From positions 102,337 through 166,336 of the forward strand of contig NZ_WWNB01000006.1 in assembly GCF_012062845.1 (NCBI RefSeq): a DNA stretch of 64,000 nucleotides, given 5' to 3'. The notes beneath the pieces were generated by a model. The model had not been told where the DNA came from. It saw nothing but the letters and a program-made list of their open reading frames with translations, and searched no databases. The position numbers and the translations under genes are program-made. Shown one piece after another: positions 30,660 to 39,921 of the stretch. The stretch is from Halomonas salinarum (GTDB lineage Bacteria > Pseudomonadota > Gammaproteobacteria > Pseudomonadales > Halomonadaceae). How positions within the stretch are numbered: the first letter of the stretch is position 1; every line of letters begins with the position of its first letter.

Positions 30660-31556
30660 TCAACCTCGAGGATGATGGTCAGCATGCAGCGTTTCCAGGC
30701 GAGCCTGGGCCACATGGGTATAGATTTGGGTCGTCGACAGGTCGCTGTGACCCAACAACAGCTGTACGACACGCAAATTGGCCCCATGATTCAATAAATG
30801 CGTGGCGAAAGCATGCCGCAAGGTATGCGGTGACAGTGGCTTGCTGATGCACGCGGTACGCGCATGCGCGCGCACGCGATGCCAGAAGGTCTGGCGGGTC
30901 ATGAAGCCATCGCTGCGCCCGGGGAACAAGGGGGGGCGCGTGATATCGCGCATCAGCACGCTTCGCCCGGCGCGCAAGTAACGCTGAAGCCAGGCGATGG
31001 CTTCTTCACCAAGCGGCACCAGCCGCTCCTTGTCGCCCTTGCCACGCACTCGCACCACCCCCTGACGCAGGTTGATCGCATCGGTGGTCAGTCCCACCAG
31101 TTCCGAGACCCGCAGGCCACCGGCATAGAGCACTTCGAGCATGGCTCGGTCGCGAAGCCCAAGGGCGGTATCGGTATCCGGCGCCTCGAGGAGTCGTTCG
31201 ACCTCTTCCTCGTCGAGCGTTCGAGGCAGACTCGGCCGCACCGGCGGCAGGCGCACCTCAGCCAGCGGGTCGGTATCGATCAGGCCCTCGATAAGCGCCC
31301 AGCGATAGAAGCGCCGCAGGCTCGACAGTAGACGCGCGTTGGAGCGTAGCTGATAGCCGGCAGCGCGGCGCGCATCAAGCCAGTCAGGCAACGCCACGGG
31401 GGCGGGACAGAGCAGGGAGTCATCATGTTCTGCCAGTCGCGCCGTCCAGGCGGCCAGGTCATGACGGTAGGCGGCCAGGGTATTATCGCTTGCCCCCTGC
31501 TCAAGCCACAGCGCATCCAGGAAGCGCTCAAGCAGGGTATGGGTCTGATCGCTCAT
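30660..31556 (-). CDS. xerD: Site-specific tyrosine recombinase XerD
   Basis: Resolves chromosome dimers at dif together with XerC. The 298 residues, the same as E. coli XerD, contain a core-binding N-terminal domain and the catalytic set: Arg in YAGGLRVSEL, Lys in GKGDKERLVP, His/Arg in HTLRHAFATHL, His in LLGHSDLSTTQIYTHV and its Tyr nucleophile. It lies directly upstream of dsbC, the same order as xerD-dsbC in E. coli, so this is the housekeeping enzyme and not a phage integrase. Confidence 0.96.
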   Translation of the reverse strand: MSDQTHTLLERFLDALWLEQGASDNTLAAYRHDLAAWTARLAEHDDSLLCPAPVALPDWLDARRAAGYQLRSNARLLSSLRRFYRWALIEGLIDTDPLAEVRLPPVRPSLPRTLDEEEVERLLEAPDTDTALGLRDRAMLEVLYAGGLRVSELVGLTTDAINLRQGVVRVRGKGDKERLVPLGEEAIAWLQRYLRAGRSVLMRDITRPPLFPGRSDGFMTRQTFWHRVRAHARTACISKPLSPHTLRHAFATHLLNHGANLRVVQLLLGHSDLSTTQIYTHVAQARLETLHADHHPRG

Positions 31557-31589
31557 CCAGCCCCCTCATGACATCTCCCCCAGACACAA

Positions 31590-31626
31590 CGAAACCCCGC
31601 CCCGCGCAAGCGGTGACGGGGTTTCG
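31590..31626 (-). terminator. Terminator after rplS
   Basis: CGAAACCCCG (31590-31599) and CGGGGTTTCG (31617-31626) form a perfect 10-bp stem around a 17-base loop. It follows the rplS stop by 18 bases and marks the end of the rpsP-rimM-trmD-rplS transcript. The T run is weak (TTGTGT). Confidence 0.75.
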
Positions 31627-31644
31627 TCCTGAGCATCTCCTGAC

Positions 31645-32001
31645 TTAGGAGAGCTTTTCCTTGATGCGTGCGGACTTGCCGCTGAGCTCGCGGAGATAGT
31701 ACAGCTTGGCCTGGCGTACATCACCGCGACGCTTGACCGCGATGGAATCGACCAGCGGGCTGTAGGTCTGGAAGGTACGCTCGACGCCAACACCGTGGGA
31801 CACCTTGCGCACGGTGAAGGCGGAGTTCAGGCCGCGGTTACGCTTGCCGATGACAACGCCTTCGAAGGCCTGCAGACGCTCGCGGGTACCTTCCTTGACC
31901 TTGACCTGGACGACAACAGTGTCGCCCGGTGCAAAGGCCGGAACTTCCTTGGCCATCTGCTCGGATTCGATCGCCTGGATCACGGAATTCTTGCTGCTCA
32001 T
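31645..32001 (-). CDS. rplS: 50S ribosomal protein L19
   Basis: A 118-residue protein matching L19 over its full length ([40 protein letters not shown], and [16 protein letters not shown] at the end). It lies at the interface of the subunits. It is the last gene of the rpsP-rimM-trmD-rplS operon and starts 134 bases after trmD. Confidence 0.98.
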   Translation of the reverse strand: MSSKNSVIQAIESEQMAKEVPAFAPGDTVVVQVKVKEGTRERLQAFEGVVIGKRNRGLNSAFTVRKVSHGVGVERTFQTYSPLVDSIAVKRRGDVRQAKLYYLRELSGKSARIKEKLS

Positions 32002-32135
32002 TGCTAGCTCCTCAATAACTTGTATCGCCTTCGGCTATCGCCGTCGGCGGTGATCCCGGCGCGAATCCATGAGGGATGGCGCGGGAATCGCTCTGTGTAT
32101 GACGCAGGGGCACGATGCTCATGCCTAAGCCTTGT

Positions 32136-32912
32136 TCAGGAAGGCTCCTGCACCTCCGCCTTGCTGGCGTATTCCTCGATGAATTCATCGAGCAGTGCCT
32201 GCTGTTCAGCCGCCAAGGTCCTGCCATCGAGCAGGTCCGGGCGCCTGAGCCAGGTGCGGCCCAATGACTGCTTCAGCCGCCAACGGCGAATCGCCGCGTG
32301 GTTGCCGCTCAGCAGCACATCCGGCACCCGCCGCCCATCGACATCGTCGGGGCGCGTATAGTGCGGGCAATCCAGCAGGCCATCGTTGAAGGAATCTTCC
32401 TCCGCCGAGGCCTGGTGGCCCAGCACACCGGGCACCAGTCGGGCCAACGCATCGACCATCACCATGGCGGGCAGTTCGCCGCCACTCAGCACATAGTCAC
32501 CAATCGAGACTTCCTCATCGATATCGGCTTCCACCACGCGCTCGTCGATGCCTTCGTAGCGTCCAGCTACCACCACCAGGGGGCCGCTTTCGGCCAGCGC
32601 CTTCACGCCCGCTTGATCAAGAGGTCGCCCCTGTGGCGACAGGTAGATCACTCGGGCCGGCTGGCCTGCACTGCTCTCGGCCGTCGCCCGCGCTTCATGG
32701 ATGGCATGGCGCAGGGTATCGACCTTCATCAACATGCCTGGTCCGCCCCCATAGGGACGATCATCCACCGTGCGATGGTTGTCGGTTGCGTAATCACGGG
32801 GGTTCCAGAACTCGAGTTCCAGTAGTCCATGCCTGACCGCCCGGCCGGTCACCCCATACTGGGTGATGGCATCAAACATCTCAGGGAACAGCGATACGAC
32901 CCCAATCCACAC
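32136..32912 (-). CDS. trmD: tRNA (guanine37-N1)-methyltransferase
   Basis: Methylates G37 next to the anticodon and so prevents frameshifting. The 258 residues include the trefoil-knot SAM site ([39 protein letters not shown]) and the C-terminal tRNA-binding domain ending in a Glu/Ser tail. The start is a GTG at 32912 preceded by GGAAG; translation as [14 protein letters not shown] matches the family N-terminus. Confidence 0.97.
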   Translation of the reverse strand: MWIGVVSLFPEMFDAITQYGVTGRAVRHGLLELEFWNPRDYATDNHRTVDDRPYGGGPGMLMKVDTLRHAIHEARATAESSAGQPARVIYLSPQGRPLDQAGVKALAESGPLVVVAGRYEGIDERVVEADIDEEVSIGDYVLSGGELPAMVMVDALARLVPGVLGHQASAEEDSFNDGLLDCPHYTRPDDVDGRRVPDVLLSGNHAAIRRWRLKQSLGRTWLRRPDLLDGRTLAAEQQALLDEFIEEYASKAEVQEPS

Positions 32913-32970
32913 AGCGTTTCTTCCAGGCCTAGCTCCCCAATATAACCGGGGAGGGCGTCACCAGGACGTC

Positions 32971-33507
32971 TTAAAATTCGGGATCCCAGTCCACCTTCAT
33001 CCCGCCGGCGGTAAGGTCCACCTCGAGCACCACCTCGTCGGGCAAAAAGGGCAGCAGCCGCTCCTTGCCGTCGGCGTCCTTGACGACCATCACGTCATTG
33101 GCGCCGGTCTCGAACAGGTAAGCCACATGACCCAGGCTGTCGCCGTCGTCCGTGGTGACCTGGAGACCCTCCAGTTGGTGCCAGTAATACTCGCCCGCGT
33201 TAAGCGGCGGCAGCGACTGTTTAGGCAACAGGATCTCTGCGCCTGCCAGCTGCTCTGCCTGCTCACGCGACGCCACCCCATCTAGCTGGGCCACCAGGCC
33301 CTTGCCTTGTTGACGTCCCTGAACCAGCTTTCGGTCGACGAGCTTGCCGTCGAGCCGCAACTGCCACTCGGGATAGTCGAGGATGCCGTCCATCGGGCTG
33401 GTGTACGAATACACCTTCAGCCAGCCCTTCACACCGTAGGGACTGGTCAGCTTTCCCAGCACCACATGCTGGTCGCTGCCGGTGCCTGTCGTTGCGCTCT
33501 GGGCCAT
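32971..33507 (-). CDS. rimM: Ribosome maturation factor RimM
   Basis: 16S rRNA processing factor that binds S19. The N-terminal beta-barrel (LGKLTSPYGVKGWLKVYSYT) and C-terminal PRC-barrel-like domain (ANDVMVVKDADGKERLLPFL) are both complete. I use the ATG at 33507 (178 residues) with GGTGGT upstream rather than a GTG four codons earlier. It lies between rpsP and trmD. Confidence 0.95.
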   Translation of the reverse strand: MAQSATTGTGSDQHVVLGKLTSPYGVKGWLKVYSYTSPMDGILDYPEWQLRLDGKLVDRKLVQGRQQGKGLVAQLDGVASREQAEQLAGAEILLPKQSLPPLNAGEYYWHQLEGLQVTTDDGDSLGHVAYLFETGANDVMVVKDADGKERLLPFLPDEVVLEVDLTAGGMKVDWDPEF

Positions 33508-33553
33508 GGCTATTACCACCTAGATGCCGTATCTAGTTGACCGCAATTCAGGC

Positions 33554-33802
33554 TCAGGCCTGCTTGCGGGCTTCCTTGACCAGCTCGGCGACGCGCGCAG
33601 AGACCTGGGCACCATGCTCTTGCCACTGAGCGATGCGGTCCAGATCGATACGCAGGCGCTCTTCCTGGCCGCGGGCGACCGGGTTGAAGAAGCCGACGCG
33701 CTCGATGAAGCGGCCGTCACGAGACTTGCGAGAATCGCTTACGGTCAGGTGGTAGAAGGGACGCTTCTTGGCGCCACCACGTGCCAGACGAATGGTAACC
33801 AT
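33554..33802 (-). CDS. rpsP: 30S ribosomal protein S16
   Basis: An 82-residue protein beginning [19 protein letters not shown], identical in length to E. coli S16. It is the first gene of the operon, with a candidate promoter at 33887-33915. rimM follows after 46 bases. Confidence 0.98.
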   Translation of the reverse strand: MVTIRLARGGAKKRPFYHLTVSDSRKSRDGRFIERVGFFNPVARGQEERLRIDLDRIAQWQEHGAQVSARVAELVKEARKQA

Positions 33803-33886
33803 TGCGTTATCTGTCCTTCGGTTGGAGTTACTAAAAATTGGTCTTCGGCCGCACGCTGTCGCGCGGTCCTGCCACGAAGACGCGAC

Positions 33887-33915
33887 ATTCTACGGAAATC
33901 GAGCCCGCTTGGGAA
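33887..33915 (-). promoter_or_regulatory. Candidate promoter of the rpsP operon
   Basis: On the minus strand TTCCCA (33915-33910), a 17-base spacer and TAGAAT (33892-33887), 85 bases before rpsP. The -10 is good; the -35 matches four of six consensus positions. Confidence 0.45.
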
Positions 33916-33937
33916 CCTTTTGTGCGCTCGGCGGCCA

Positions 33938-35356
33938 TCACCGCCGCGGCAGACCGCCAGGACCGCCCATACCGCCCATGCCTCCGGGGCCGCCCGGGCC
34001 GCCGGGACCACCGCCGCCCATCATGCCGGACATGCCGCGCATCATCTTTTCCATGCCGCCCTTCTTGCCGGCCTTCTTCATCATCTTCTGCATCTGCTTG
34101 TGCTGCTTGAGAAGACGATTGAGGTCGGGCACCTGAAGGCCAGCACCGGCCGCGATGCGGCGCTTGCGTGAGCCATTGATGATTTCAGGACGACGGCGCT
34201 CCTTGGGCGTCATCGAGTTGATCAGCGACTCGAGCTTGCCAAATTCCTTCTCGGGCCCGGGGCCCTGAGCCATCTCGGCCATCTGCCCCATGCCCGGCAG
34301 CTTGCCCATCAGCCCCCCCATACCGCCCATCTTCTTGAGCTGCTGGAGCTGGTCGCGGAAATCCTCGAGATCGAAGCCATCGCCCTTCTTGACCTTCTTG
34401 GCGAGCTTATCGGCCTTGCCCTTGTCGACGGTGCGCTCGGCTTCCTCGATCAGCGACAGCACATCGCCCATGCCGAGGATCCGCGAAGCGACACGATCCG
34501 GGTGGAAGGGTTCGAGGGCATCGACCTTCTCGCCCATGCCCATGAACTTGATCGGCTTGCCGGTGATGTGGCGCACCGACAGCGCGGCCCCCCCACGGGC
34601 ATCACCATCGGCCTTGGTCAGGATCACGCCGGTGAGCGGCAAGGCTTCGTGGAAGGCCTTGGCGGTATTGGCGGCGTCCTGACCGGTCATCGCATCGACG
34701 ACGAACAGTGTCTCCTGCGGCGCGCAGACACGGTGCAGGGACTGAATCTCGTCCATCATGTCGGCATCGACATGCAGGCGACCGGCGGTATCGACGATCA
34801 CCACATCATGGAACTGGATCTTGGCGTGCTTGAGGGCCGCTTCGGCAATGGCCACCGGCTTCTGAGAAGAGTCCGAGGGGAAGAAGTCGACCTGGACCTC
34901 ACCGGCCAGCGTCTCGAGCTGGTCGATAGCCGCCGGACGATAGACGTCAGCGGAGACCACCAGCACCTTCTTCTTCTCGCGCTCACGCAGGTAGCGGGCT
35001 AGCTTGGCTACCGAGGTGGTCTTACCCGCCCCCTGCAGGCCGGCCATCAGGATCACCGAAGGCGTGCCCTTGAGCGAAAGCCCTTCGGCCCCTTCGCCCA
35101 TGATCGCCTCGAGCTCCTGCTGGACGATCTTGACGAACTGCTGGCCCGGCGAGAGGCTCTTGGAAACCTCCTGGCCAACGGCACGCTCGCGCACCCGGTC
35201 GATGAACGCCTTGACCACCGGCAGGGCCACATCGGCCTCCAGTAGCGCACGGCGCACCTCGCGCAGCGTGTCCTTGATATTGTCTTCGGTCAGTCTGGCC
35301 TGACCACTGATGGACTTCAGCGTCTTCGATAGACGCTCTGTCAAACTGTCGAACAT
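33938..35356 (-). CDS. ffh: Signal recognition particle protein Ffh (SRP54)
   Basis: GTPase that binds 4.5S RNA and signal sequences and docks with FtsY. Of 472 residues, the N domain comes first, then the G domain (AGLQGAGKTTSVAKLARYL, DVYRPAAIDQL, DTAGRLHVDADMM, TKADGDARGG), then a methionine-rich M domain (about residues 325-440) with SRKRRIAAGAG RNA-binding residues. The C-terminus adds a Gly/Pro/Met tail (about 25 residues) beyond the usual end. It diverges from ypjD across a gap with a strong inverted repeat. Confidence 0.97.
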   Translation of the reverse strand: MFDSLTERLSKTLKSISGQARLTEDNIKDTLREVRRALLEADVALPVVKAFIDRVRERAVGQEVSKSLSPGQQFVKIVQQELEAIMGEGAEGLSLKGTPSVILMAGLQGAGKTTSVAKLARYLREREKKKVLVVSADVYRPAAIDQLETLAGEVQVDFFPSDSSQKPVAIAEAALKHAKIQFHDVVIVDTAGRLHVDADMMDEIQSLHRVCAPQETLFVVDAMTGQDAANTAKAFHEALPLTGVILTKADGDARGGAALSVRHITGKPIKFMGMGEKVDALEPFHPDRVASRILGMGDVLSLIEEAERTVDKGKADKLAKKVKKGDGFDLEDFRDQLQQLKKMGGMGGLMGKLPGMGQMAEMAQGPGPEKEFGKLESLINSMTPKERRRPEIINGSRKRRIAAGAGLQVPDLNRLLKQHKQMQKMMKKAGKKGGMEKMMRGMSGMMGGGGPGGPGGPGGMGGMGGPGGLPRR

Positions 35357-35459
35357 GGGGCCCTCCGGCAGGGATGCCTGGCTTTGGGCAAAGATTATAC
35401 GCCTTCCCGGCGCCAGTCTCCATGCACCAGCCCCGTGATTGGGGCGCGTGTTGCGTCAT

Positions 35460-35496
35460 CGCGCCCAGCCGCTTGCGAGCCGCCCGGCTGGGCGCG
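35460..35496. repeat. 12-bp inverted repeat between ffh and ypjD
   Basis: CGCGCCCAGCCG (35460-35471) and CGGCTGGGCGCG (35485-35496) are exact inverted copies around a 13-base centre. It lies in the divergent ffh/ypjD promoter region. It could be a regulator site, a leader hairpin or a structural element; there is no T run on either side. Confidence 0.6.
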
Positions 35497-35578
35497 ACCG
35501 AGGGGATTCGGTATAGTGATCACTCATGGATTTTTTCACTCGCGAGACGCCGCCGTCGACGGCGATGGACAGCAACCG

Positions 35579-36373
35579 ATGCAGGCGCTTCCCTTTGCCC
35601 TTCTGGCCATAGCCTTCTACATGGGCGCTGCCTCATGGCAGGCACTCACCCTCTTGCGGCGCGTTCCCCAGCGCCCGCTGCTGGTGCGCGGCCTCGGCAC
35701 CCTGGCGCTGGCCTTCCATGGGCTGGTGATCGCCGGGGTCATTCATGAGACCGGCGGCCTATGGCTTGGCCTGTCACCGAGCCTTGTGATGGTCAGCGCA
35801 CTGGTGACCGGACTCTTGATACTGGGCAGCCTGGCCAAGCCAGTACTCAATATCGCGGTAGGCGTTTTCCCGGTCGCGGCGGTGACCCTGGTGACCGCCG
35901 TGGCCTGGCCCGGCGGCGAACATCAGGGTCACCTGACGCCCGGCATCGCCGTGCATGCCATCAGTTCGGCGCTGGCCTTCGCGCTGCTGGCGATTGCGGC
36001 CGTTCAGGCCATGCTGCTGGCCTGGCAGAATCAGGCCCTGCGCCATCACCACATTCGTGGCATCGTCCAGACCCTGCCACCCCTGACCACGATGGAACGG
36101 GTGCTGTTCGAGCTGATCTGGGCCGGCATGATCCTGCTGACCCTGGCCATCGCCAGTGGCTTCCTGTTCCTCGACAACCTCTTTGCCCAGCACCTGATGC
36201 ACAAGACGGTGCTGTCATTGGCTGCCTGGGTCATCTTTGCCGCCCTCTTGATCGGCCATCACTGGCTGGGCTGGCGAGGGCTCAAGGCAGTACGCTGGAC
36301 ACTGGGCGGCGGCGTATTGCTGCTGCTGGCCTACTTCGGCACCAAGTTTGCCGTCGAGGTCATCTTCTCCTGA
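35579..36373 (+). CDS. ypjD: YpjD-type inner-membrane protein (CcsA/cytochrome c assembly family)
   Basis: A 264-residue protein with about eight hydrophobic segments and the conserved histidines of the CcsA-like family (FHGLVIAG, PGIAVHAISSALAF, and IGHHWLGW). Family members are linked to haem handling or cytochrome c assembly, but for YpjD the role is not established. Location next to ffh is conserved in gammaproteobacteria. The ATG at 35579 begins the first membrane segment; a longer upstream frame lacks any family sequence. Confidence 0.9.
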   Translation: MQALPFALLAIAFYMGAASWQALTLLRRVPQRPLLVRGLGTLALAFHGLVIAGVIHETGGLWLGLSPSLVMVSALVTGLLILGSLAKPVLNIAVGVFPVAAVTLVTAVAWPGGEHQGHLTPGIAVHAISSALAFALLAIAAVQAMLLAWQNQALRHHHIRGIVQTLPPLTTMERVLFELIWAGMILLTLAIASGFLFLDNLFAQHLMHKTVLSLAAWVIFAALLIGHHWLGWRGLKAVRWTLGGGVLLLLAYFGTKFAVEVIFS

Positions 36374-36379
36374 AACCGA

Positions 36380-36419
36380 CCCCCGAGGGCGCCAGCCGTA
36401 CCTTGACAGCCCTCGGGGG
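36380..36419 (+). terminator. Hairpin between ypjD and the corC-type gene
   Basis: CCCCCGAGGGC (36380-36390) pairs exactly with GCCCTCGGGGG (36409-36419) across an 18-base loop. Without a T run it may attenuate read-through rather than end transcription fully. Confidence 0.5.
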
Positions 36420-36464
36420 AACTCCTACAAACAAGCCTGACCTGTCATCGAGGACCTTCTCATC

Positions 36465-37748
36465 TTGAGTGACGATTTCCCGCTGGGACTGCTGTTCGGC
36501 CTACTGTTCCTACTCGTCTGTCTGTCGGCGTTTTTCTCGAGCTCCGAGACCGGCATGATGTCCATCAACCGCTACCGCGTGAGCCATCAGGCCAACAGTG
36601 GCGATCGTCCCGCCCAGCGCGTGCTGCGCCTGCTGGCCAGGCCAGACCGGCTGATCGGCGTGATCCTGATCGGCAATAATCTGGTCAACAACCTGGCAGC
36701 GGCTCTGGCCACGGTACTGGCCATCCACTTTTTCGGCGAGGTCACCGGCCCGGCCATCGCCCCGCTGATCCTGACCATCGTGATCCTGATATTTGCCGAG
36801 GTCGGTCCCAAGACCTATGCGGCGATCAAGCCCGAGCGTATCGCCTACCCGGCATCCGTGGCGCTGGAGCCGCTGCTCAAGGTGCTCTATCCGCTGGTAT
36901 GGCTGGTGAATGCGGTCTCCAACGGCCTGCTGAAGATGATTGGCGTCAAGAACCTGACCGGTAACGGTGACCACCTGACGCGGGACGAGCTGCGTACCGT
37001 GGTGCATGAAGCAGGCACCATGATTCCGCGTCGCCACCAGTCGATGCTGTTGTCGATCCTCGATCTTGAAAACGTCACCGTTAACGACATCATGGTGCCG
37101 CGTCACGAGGTAGTAGGCATCGATCTCGAAGACGACCTGGACAACATCCTCGCGCAGATCCGTACCAGCCAGCACACACGGGTGCCGGTCTTCAAAGGCG
37201 ACATCAACAACATCATCGGCATGTTGCACCTGCGCAACGCGGCACGCTTCCTGTCCAAGGACGAGGTCACCAAGGCCGCCATCGTGCAGGAGGCTCGGGA
37301 GCCCTACTTCATCCCTGAGTCGACGCCGCTGCATACGCAGCTACTCAACTTCCAGCAGCAGAAACGCCGCACCGGCATCGTGGTCGACGAGTACGGCGAC
37401 GTGGAAGGACTGGTCACGCTGGAAGATATCCTCGAAGAGATTGTCGGCGAGTTCACCACCGACATGGCGGGCATGCATCAGGAGATGCACCTGCAAGACG
37501 ATGGCAGCTACGTGATCGAGGGTACCGCCAACATCCGCGAGCTCAACAAGTCGCTGGGCTGGCAGCTCCCGACCGATGGACCCAAGACCCTCAACGGCCT
37601 GATCCTTGAGCACCTTGAGGCTTTCCCCGAAGGCCCCACCTGCCTGCAGGTCGGCAATGTGCGCCTGGAAATCGTCGAAGTAAAAGACAAGGTGATCACC
37701 TCGGCGCGCTGCTGGCAGCATGTTCGCCGCGCCGCCCGCCAGGAATGA
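36465..37748 (+). CDS. CorC/HlyC family protein with DUF21 and CBS domains
   Basis: A 427-residue membrane protein. The DUF21 (CNNM-type) domain has four membrane segments (residues 1-190, FFSSSETGMMSINRYR); two CBS domains follow (VNDIMVPRHEVVGIDLEDDL; TGIVVDEYGDVEGLVTLEDI); a CorC_HlyC domain ends the protein. The family is implicated in magnesium or cobalt resistance and transport. The start is a TTG at 36465 with GAGGACC ahead; no in-frame ATG is suitable. It follows ypjD by 91 bases. Confidence 0.92.
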   Translation: MSDDFPLGLLFGLLFLLVCLSAFFSSSETGMMSINRYRVSHQANSGDRPAQRVLRLLARPDRLIGVILIGNNLVNNLAAALATVLAIHFFGEVTGPAIAPLILTIVILIFAEVGPKTYAAIKPERIAYPASVALEPLLKVLYPLVWLVNAVSNGLLKMIGVKNLTGNGDHLTRDELRTVVHEAGTMIPRRHQSMLLSILDLENVTVNDIMVPRHEVVGIDLEDDLDNILAQIRTSQHTRVPVFKGDINNIIGMLHLRNAARFLSKDEVTKAAIVQEAREPYFIPESTPLHTQLLNFQQQKRRTGIVVDEYGDVEGLVTLEDILEEIVGEFTTDMAGMHQEMHLQDDGSYVIEGTANIRELNKSLGWQLPTDGPKTLNGLILEHLEAFPEGPTCLQVGNVRLEIVEVKDKVITSARCWQHVRRAARQE

Positions 37749-37862
37749 CGCCAGCGGTCTGGCGGATAGGCACTGGAAGCCGGCATTCAGCCTTCCATCC
37801 TGATATGCCGACCAGATGCCGCTAATCACGGGCGCCTCTGAGGCCTCTCAGACGTCACCTAA

Positions 37863-37902
37863 GCAAAGAGCCGCGCTGACACAGACAGCGCGGGCTCTTT
37901 GC
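37863..37902. terminator. Bidirectional terminator
   Basis: GCAAAGAGCCGCGCTG and CAGCGCGGGCTCTTTGC form a long stem with one bulge around an 8-base loop, between the convergent corC-type gene and the acyltransferase fusion gene. Confidence 0.8.
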
Positions 37903-37965
37903 GTTATGTCATTCAAAGGGCAAGGTGTCATCCGAAGGGTAGCGAAAGCCCCATGGGGCAAGGCA

Positions 37966-39921
37966 TCACCTAGCGGGGTTGTCGCGAGAGATATCCTGCT
38001 TGCCCGCCGCGATCACGGCGTCGGCCTCTCGCTTCAGCGCCTTTACCTGGGCCGCCAACCCCGCGCGACTGGCCTTTGCGGCAGGCACCGGCTCACCGAA
38101 CACCAGTGCCACCTTTGCCTGAAAGCGTCGCGGCAGCCGAGTCAGCGCCGGGCCGTGACGGTTGGAGGTCCAGGAGCCCCAGAGCCCCGCCAGCCCCACC
38201 GGCACCACCGGCACCGGATTGCGGGCGAGAATCAGATCGAGGCCACGTCGAAAAGCCTGAACCTCACCGTCCCGCGTCAGCCGCCCTTCGGGAAACAGCA
38301 TCACCACCTCGCCATGGCGCAGCGCTTGACTGACCTGATCCAGGGTCCGCCGCAGGCCACCCGGGTCACTGCGCTCTGAATCCACCGGAATGGCGCCCAC
38401 CAGCCGGAACAGCCAGTTCAGCCGCGGCGACTCATAGATAGGCCTGTCCATCAGGAAACGCAGTGGCCGCGGGCAGGCACCACCGATGACCAGGGCATCC
38501 ATGAAACTGACGTGATTGCAGACCACCAGGGCGGCACCGCGCGCCGGCACATGGTGGCGGCCGCGAAGGCGCAGCCGGTAGATCAGCGCGACCAGCACAA
38601 ACACCAGCAAGCGCAACACCGGCCGTGGTCGGCGCACGATCATCGCCACCCCCACCGCCAGGGCGATGCCCCCAAGACTTGCCACGAAGCTCTGCAGATC
38701 AAGCCCCAGCCCCGACAGCATCAACCCGCCATAGCCCGCGGCGACCACCATCAGCAGGGCATTGCAGATGTTGTTGGCGGCGATGATCCGCCCGAGTCGA
38801 GCCTCGTGACTGCCGAGCTGCAGGAGGGTATAGAGTGGCACGATGTAGATGCCGCCGCCGACGCCGACCAGCGCCAAGCCCGCCAGCATGCGCCAGACCT
38901 CAGGCTGCTCGATCAACATGCCAAGCGAGCGCCCCATCTCGGCCGCGCTGTCCACGCCGGCCAACAGCAGGCTGGCTGCCCCGATAATGAGCGCGCCAAG
39001 CGGCACCAGCCCCAGCTCAAGACGCCCGCCGGAGAGCCTTGCACACACCAGCGCCCCGGCACCGAAACCAAAGGCGAAGGCCGCCATCAGCATGCTCATC
39101 ATCGCCTCGTCGCCACCCGCCACGACGCGTGCCCAGGCGGGAAGCTGGGTCAGGAAGCTCGCGCCCAGGAACCAGAACACGCTGATAGCGAGAATCGCCG
39201 ACCACAACACCGGCGAATGCACCCCACCACGTAGCACGTCGACCAGGCTCGCCAGGGGACGAAAGCGAAGACGGCTGTGTGCTGCAGCGGATGAGGATGA
39301 CGGCGCGTCATCCTCATCTGCATGGGCAGGCAATGGCAACGCCAGACTCGCCCCCCACCCCAACAGGGCGACGCCGACCAGGGTGGCCATGATGGCAGGA
39401 CGCGACCATGGCGCCGGCAATGCCGCGAGGACACCGGCGAGCAAGGCACCAGCGAGGATGGCAGCGAAGGTGCCCACATGGATCCAGGCATTGCCGCGTC
39501 CCAATTCATAGGAGGGCAGATGCTGAGGCAGGATGGCGAACTTGACCGCACCGAACAGCGCCGATTGCGTGCCCATCAGCACCAGCAACACGAACAGCGC
39601 GATCACGCTCTGGTACCAGACGGCCATGGCCGCCAATGCCATCAGCATGCATTCGGCGAGTTTCAGCACGCGAACCAGACGCCGTTTATCGACGTGGTCG
39701 GCCAATTCGCCGCCCCAGGCGGAGAAGAGCAGAAACGGCAGTATGAATAACCCCGCGGCGAGATTGATGGCCAACCCCATATCCCAGCCATGACGCGGCA
39801 CGGCGAAGAAGGTCAGCATCAACAGCAGGGTGTTACGAAAGAGATTGTCGTTGAACGCCCCCAGCGCCTGCACCCAGAAAAATGGAGCGAAGCGACGCTG
39901 GGTCAGCAACCCCCGGCTCAC
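37966..39921 (-). CDS. MFS transporter / 1-acyl-glycerol-3-phosphate acyltransferase fusion (LplT-PlsC type)
   Basis: A 651-residue two-domain protein. Residues 1 to about 410 form an MFS transporter of about 12 helices (FFWVQALGAFNDNLFRN is the LplT-type start). Residues about 430-640 form a PlsC acyltransferase with the catalytic NHVSFMDA (H-x4-D) and FPEGRLTRDG motifs. The pair resembles the E. coli LplT and Aas acyltransferase functions fused into one chain, which import and re-acylate lysophospholipids. The GTG start at 39921 overlaps the TetR stop (GTGA). The AMP-ligase domain of Aas is absent. Confidence 0.88.
   Translation of the reverse strand: MSRGLLTQRRFAPFFWVQALGAFNDNLFRNTLLLMLTFFAVPRHGWDMGLAINLAAGLFILPFLLFSAWGGELADHVDKRRLVRVLKLAECMLMALAAMAVWYQSVIALFVLLVLMGTQSALFGAVKFAILPQHLPSYELGRGNAWIHVGTFAAILAGALLAGVLAALPAPWSRPAIMATLVGVALLGWGASLALPLPAHADEDDAPSSSSAAAHSRLRFRPLASLVDVLRGGVHSPVLWSAILAISVFWFLGASFLTQLPAWARVVAGGDEAMMSMLMAAFAFGFGAGALVCARLSGGRLELGLVPLGALIIGAASLLLAGVDSAAEMGRSLGMLIEQPEVWRMLAGLALVGVGGGIYIVPLYTLLQLGSHEARLGRIIAANNICNALLMVVAAGYGGLMLSGLGLDLQSFVASLGGIALAVGVAMIVRRPRPVLRLLVFVLVALIYRLRLRGRHHVPARGAALVVCNHVSFMDALVIGGACPRPLRFLMDRPIYESPRLNWLFRLVGAIPVDSERSDPGGLRRTLDQVSQALRHGEVVMLFPEGRLTRDGEVQAFRRGLDLILARNPVPVVPVGLAGLWGSWTSNRHGPALTRLPRRFQAKVALVFGEPVPAAKASRAGLAAQVKALKREADAVIAAGKQDISRDNPAR

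Noticed and set aside
30660..31556. Phage or island integrase
   Set aside because: Length, motifs and the xerD-dsbC order identify the housekeeping XerD; no att site or mobile genes accompany it.
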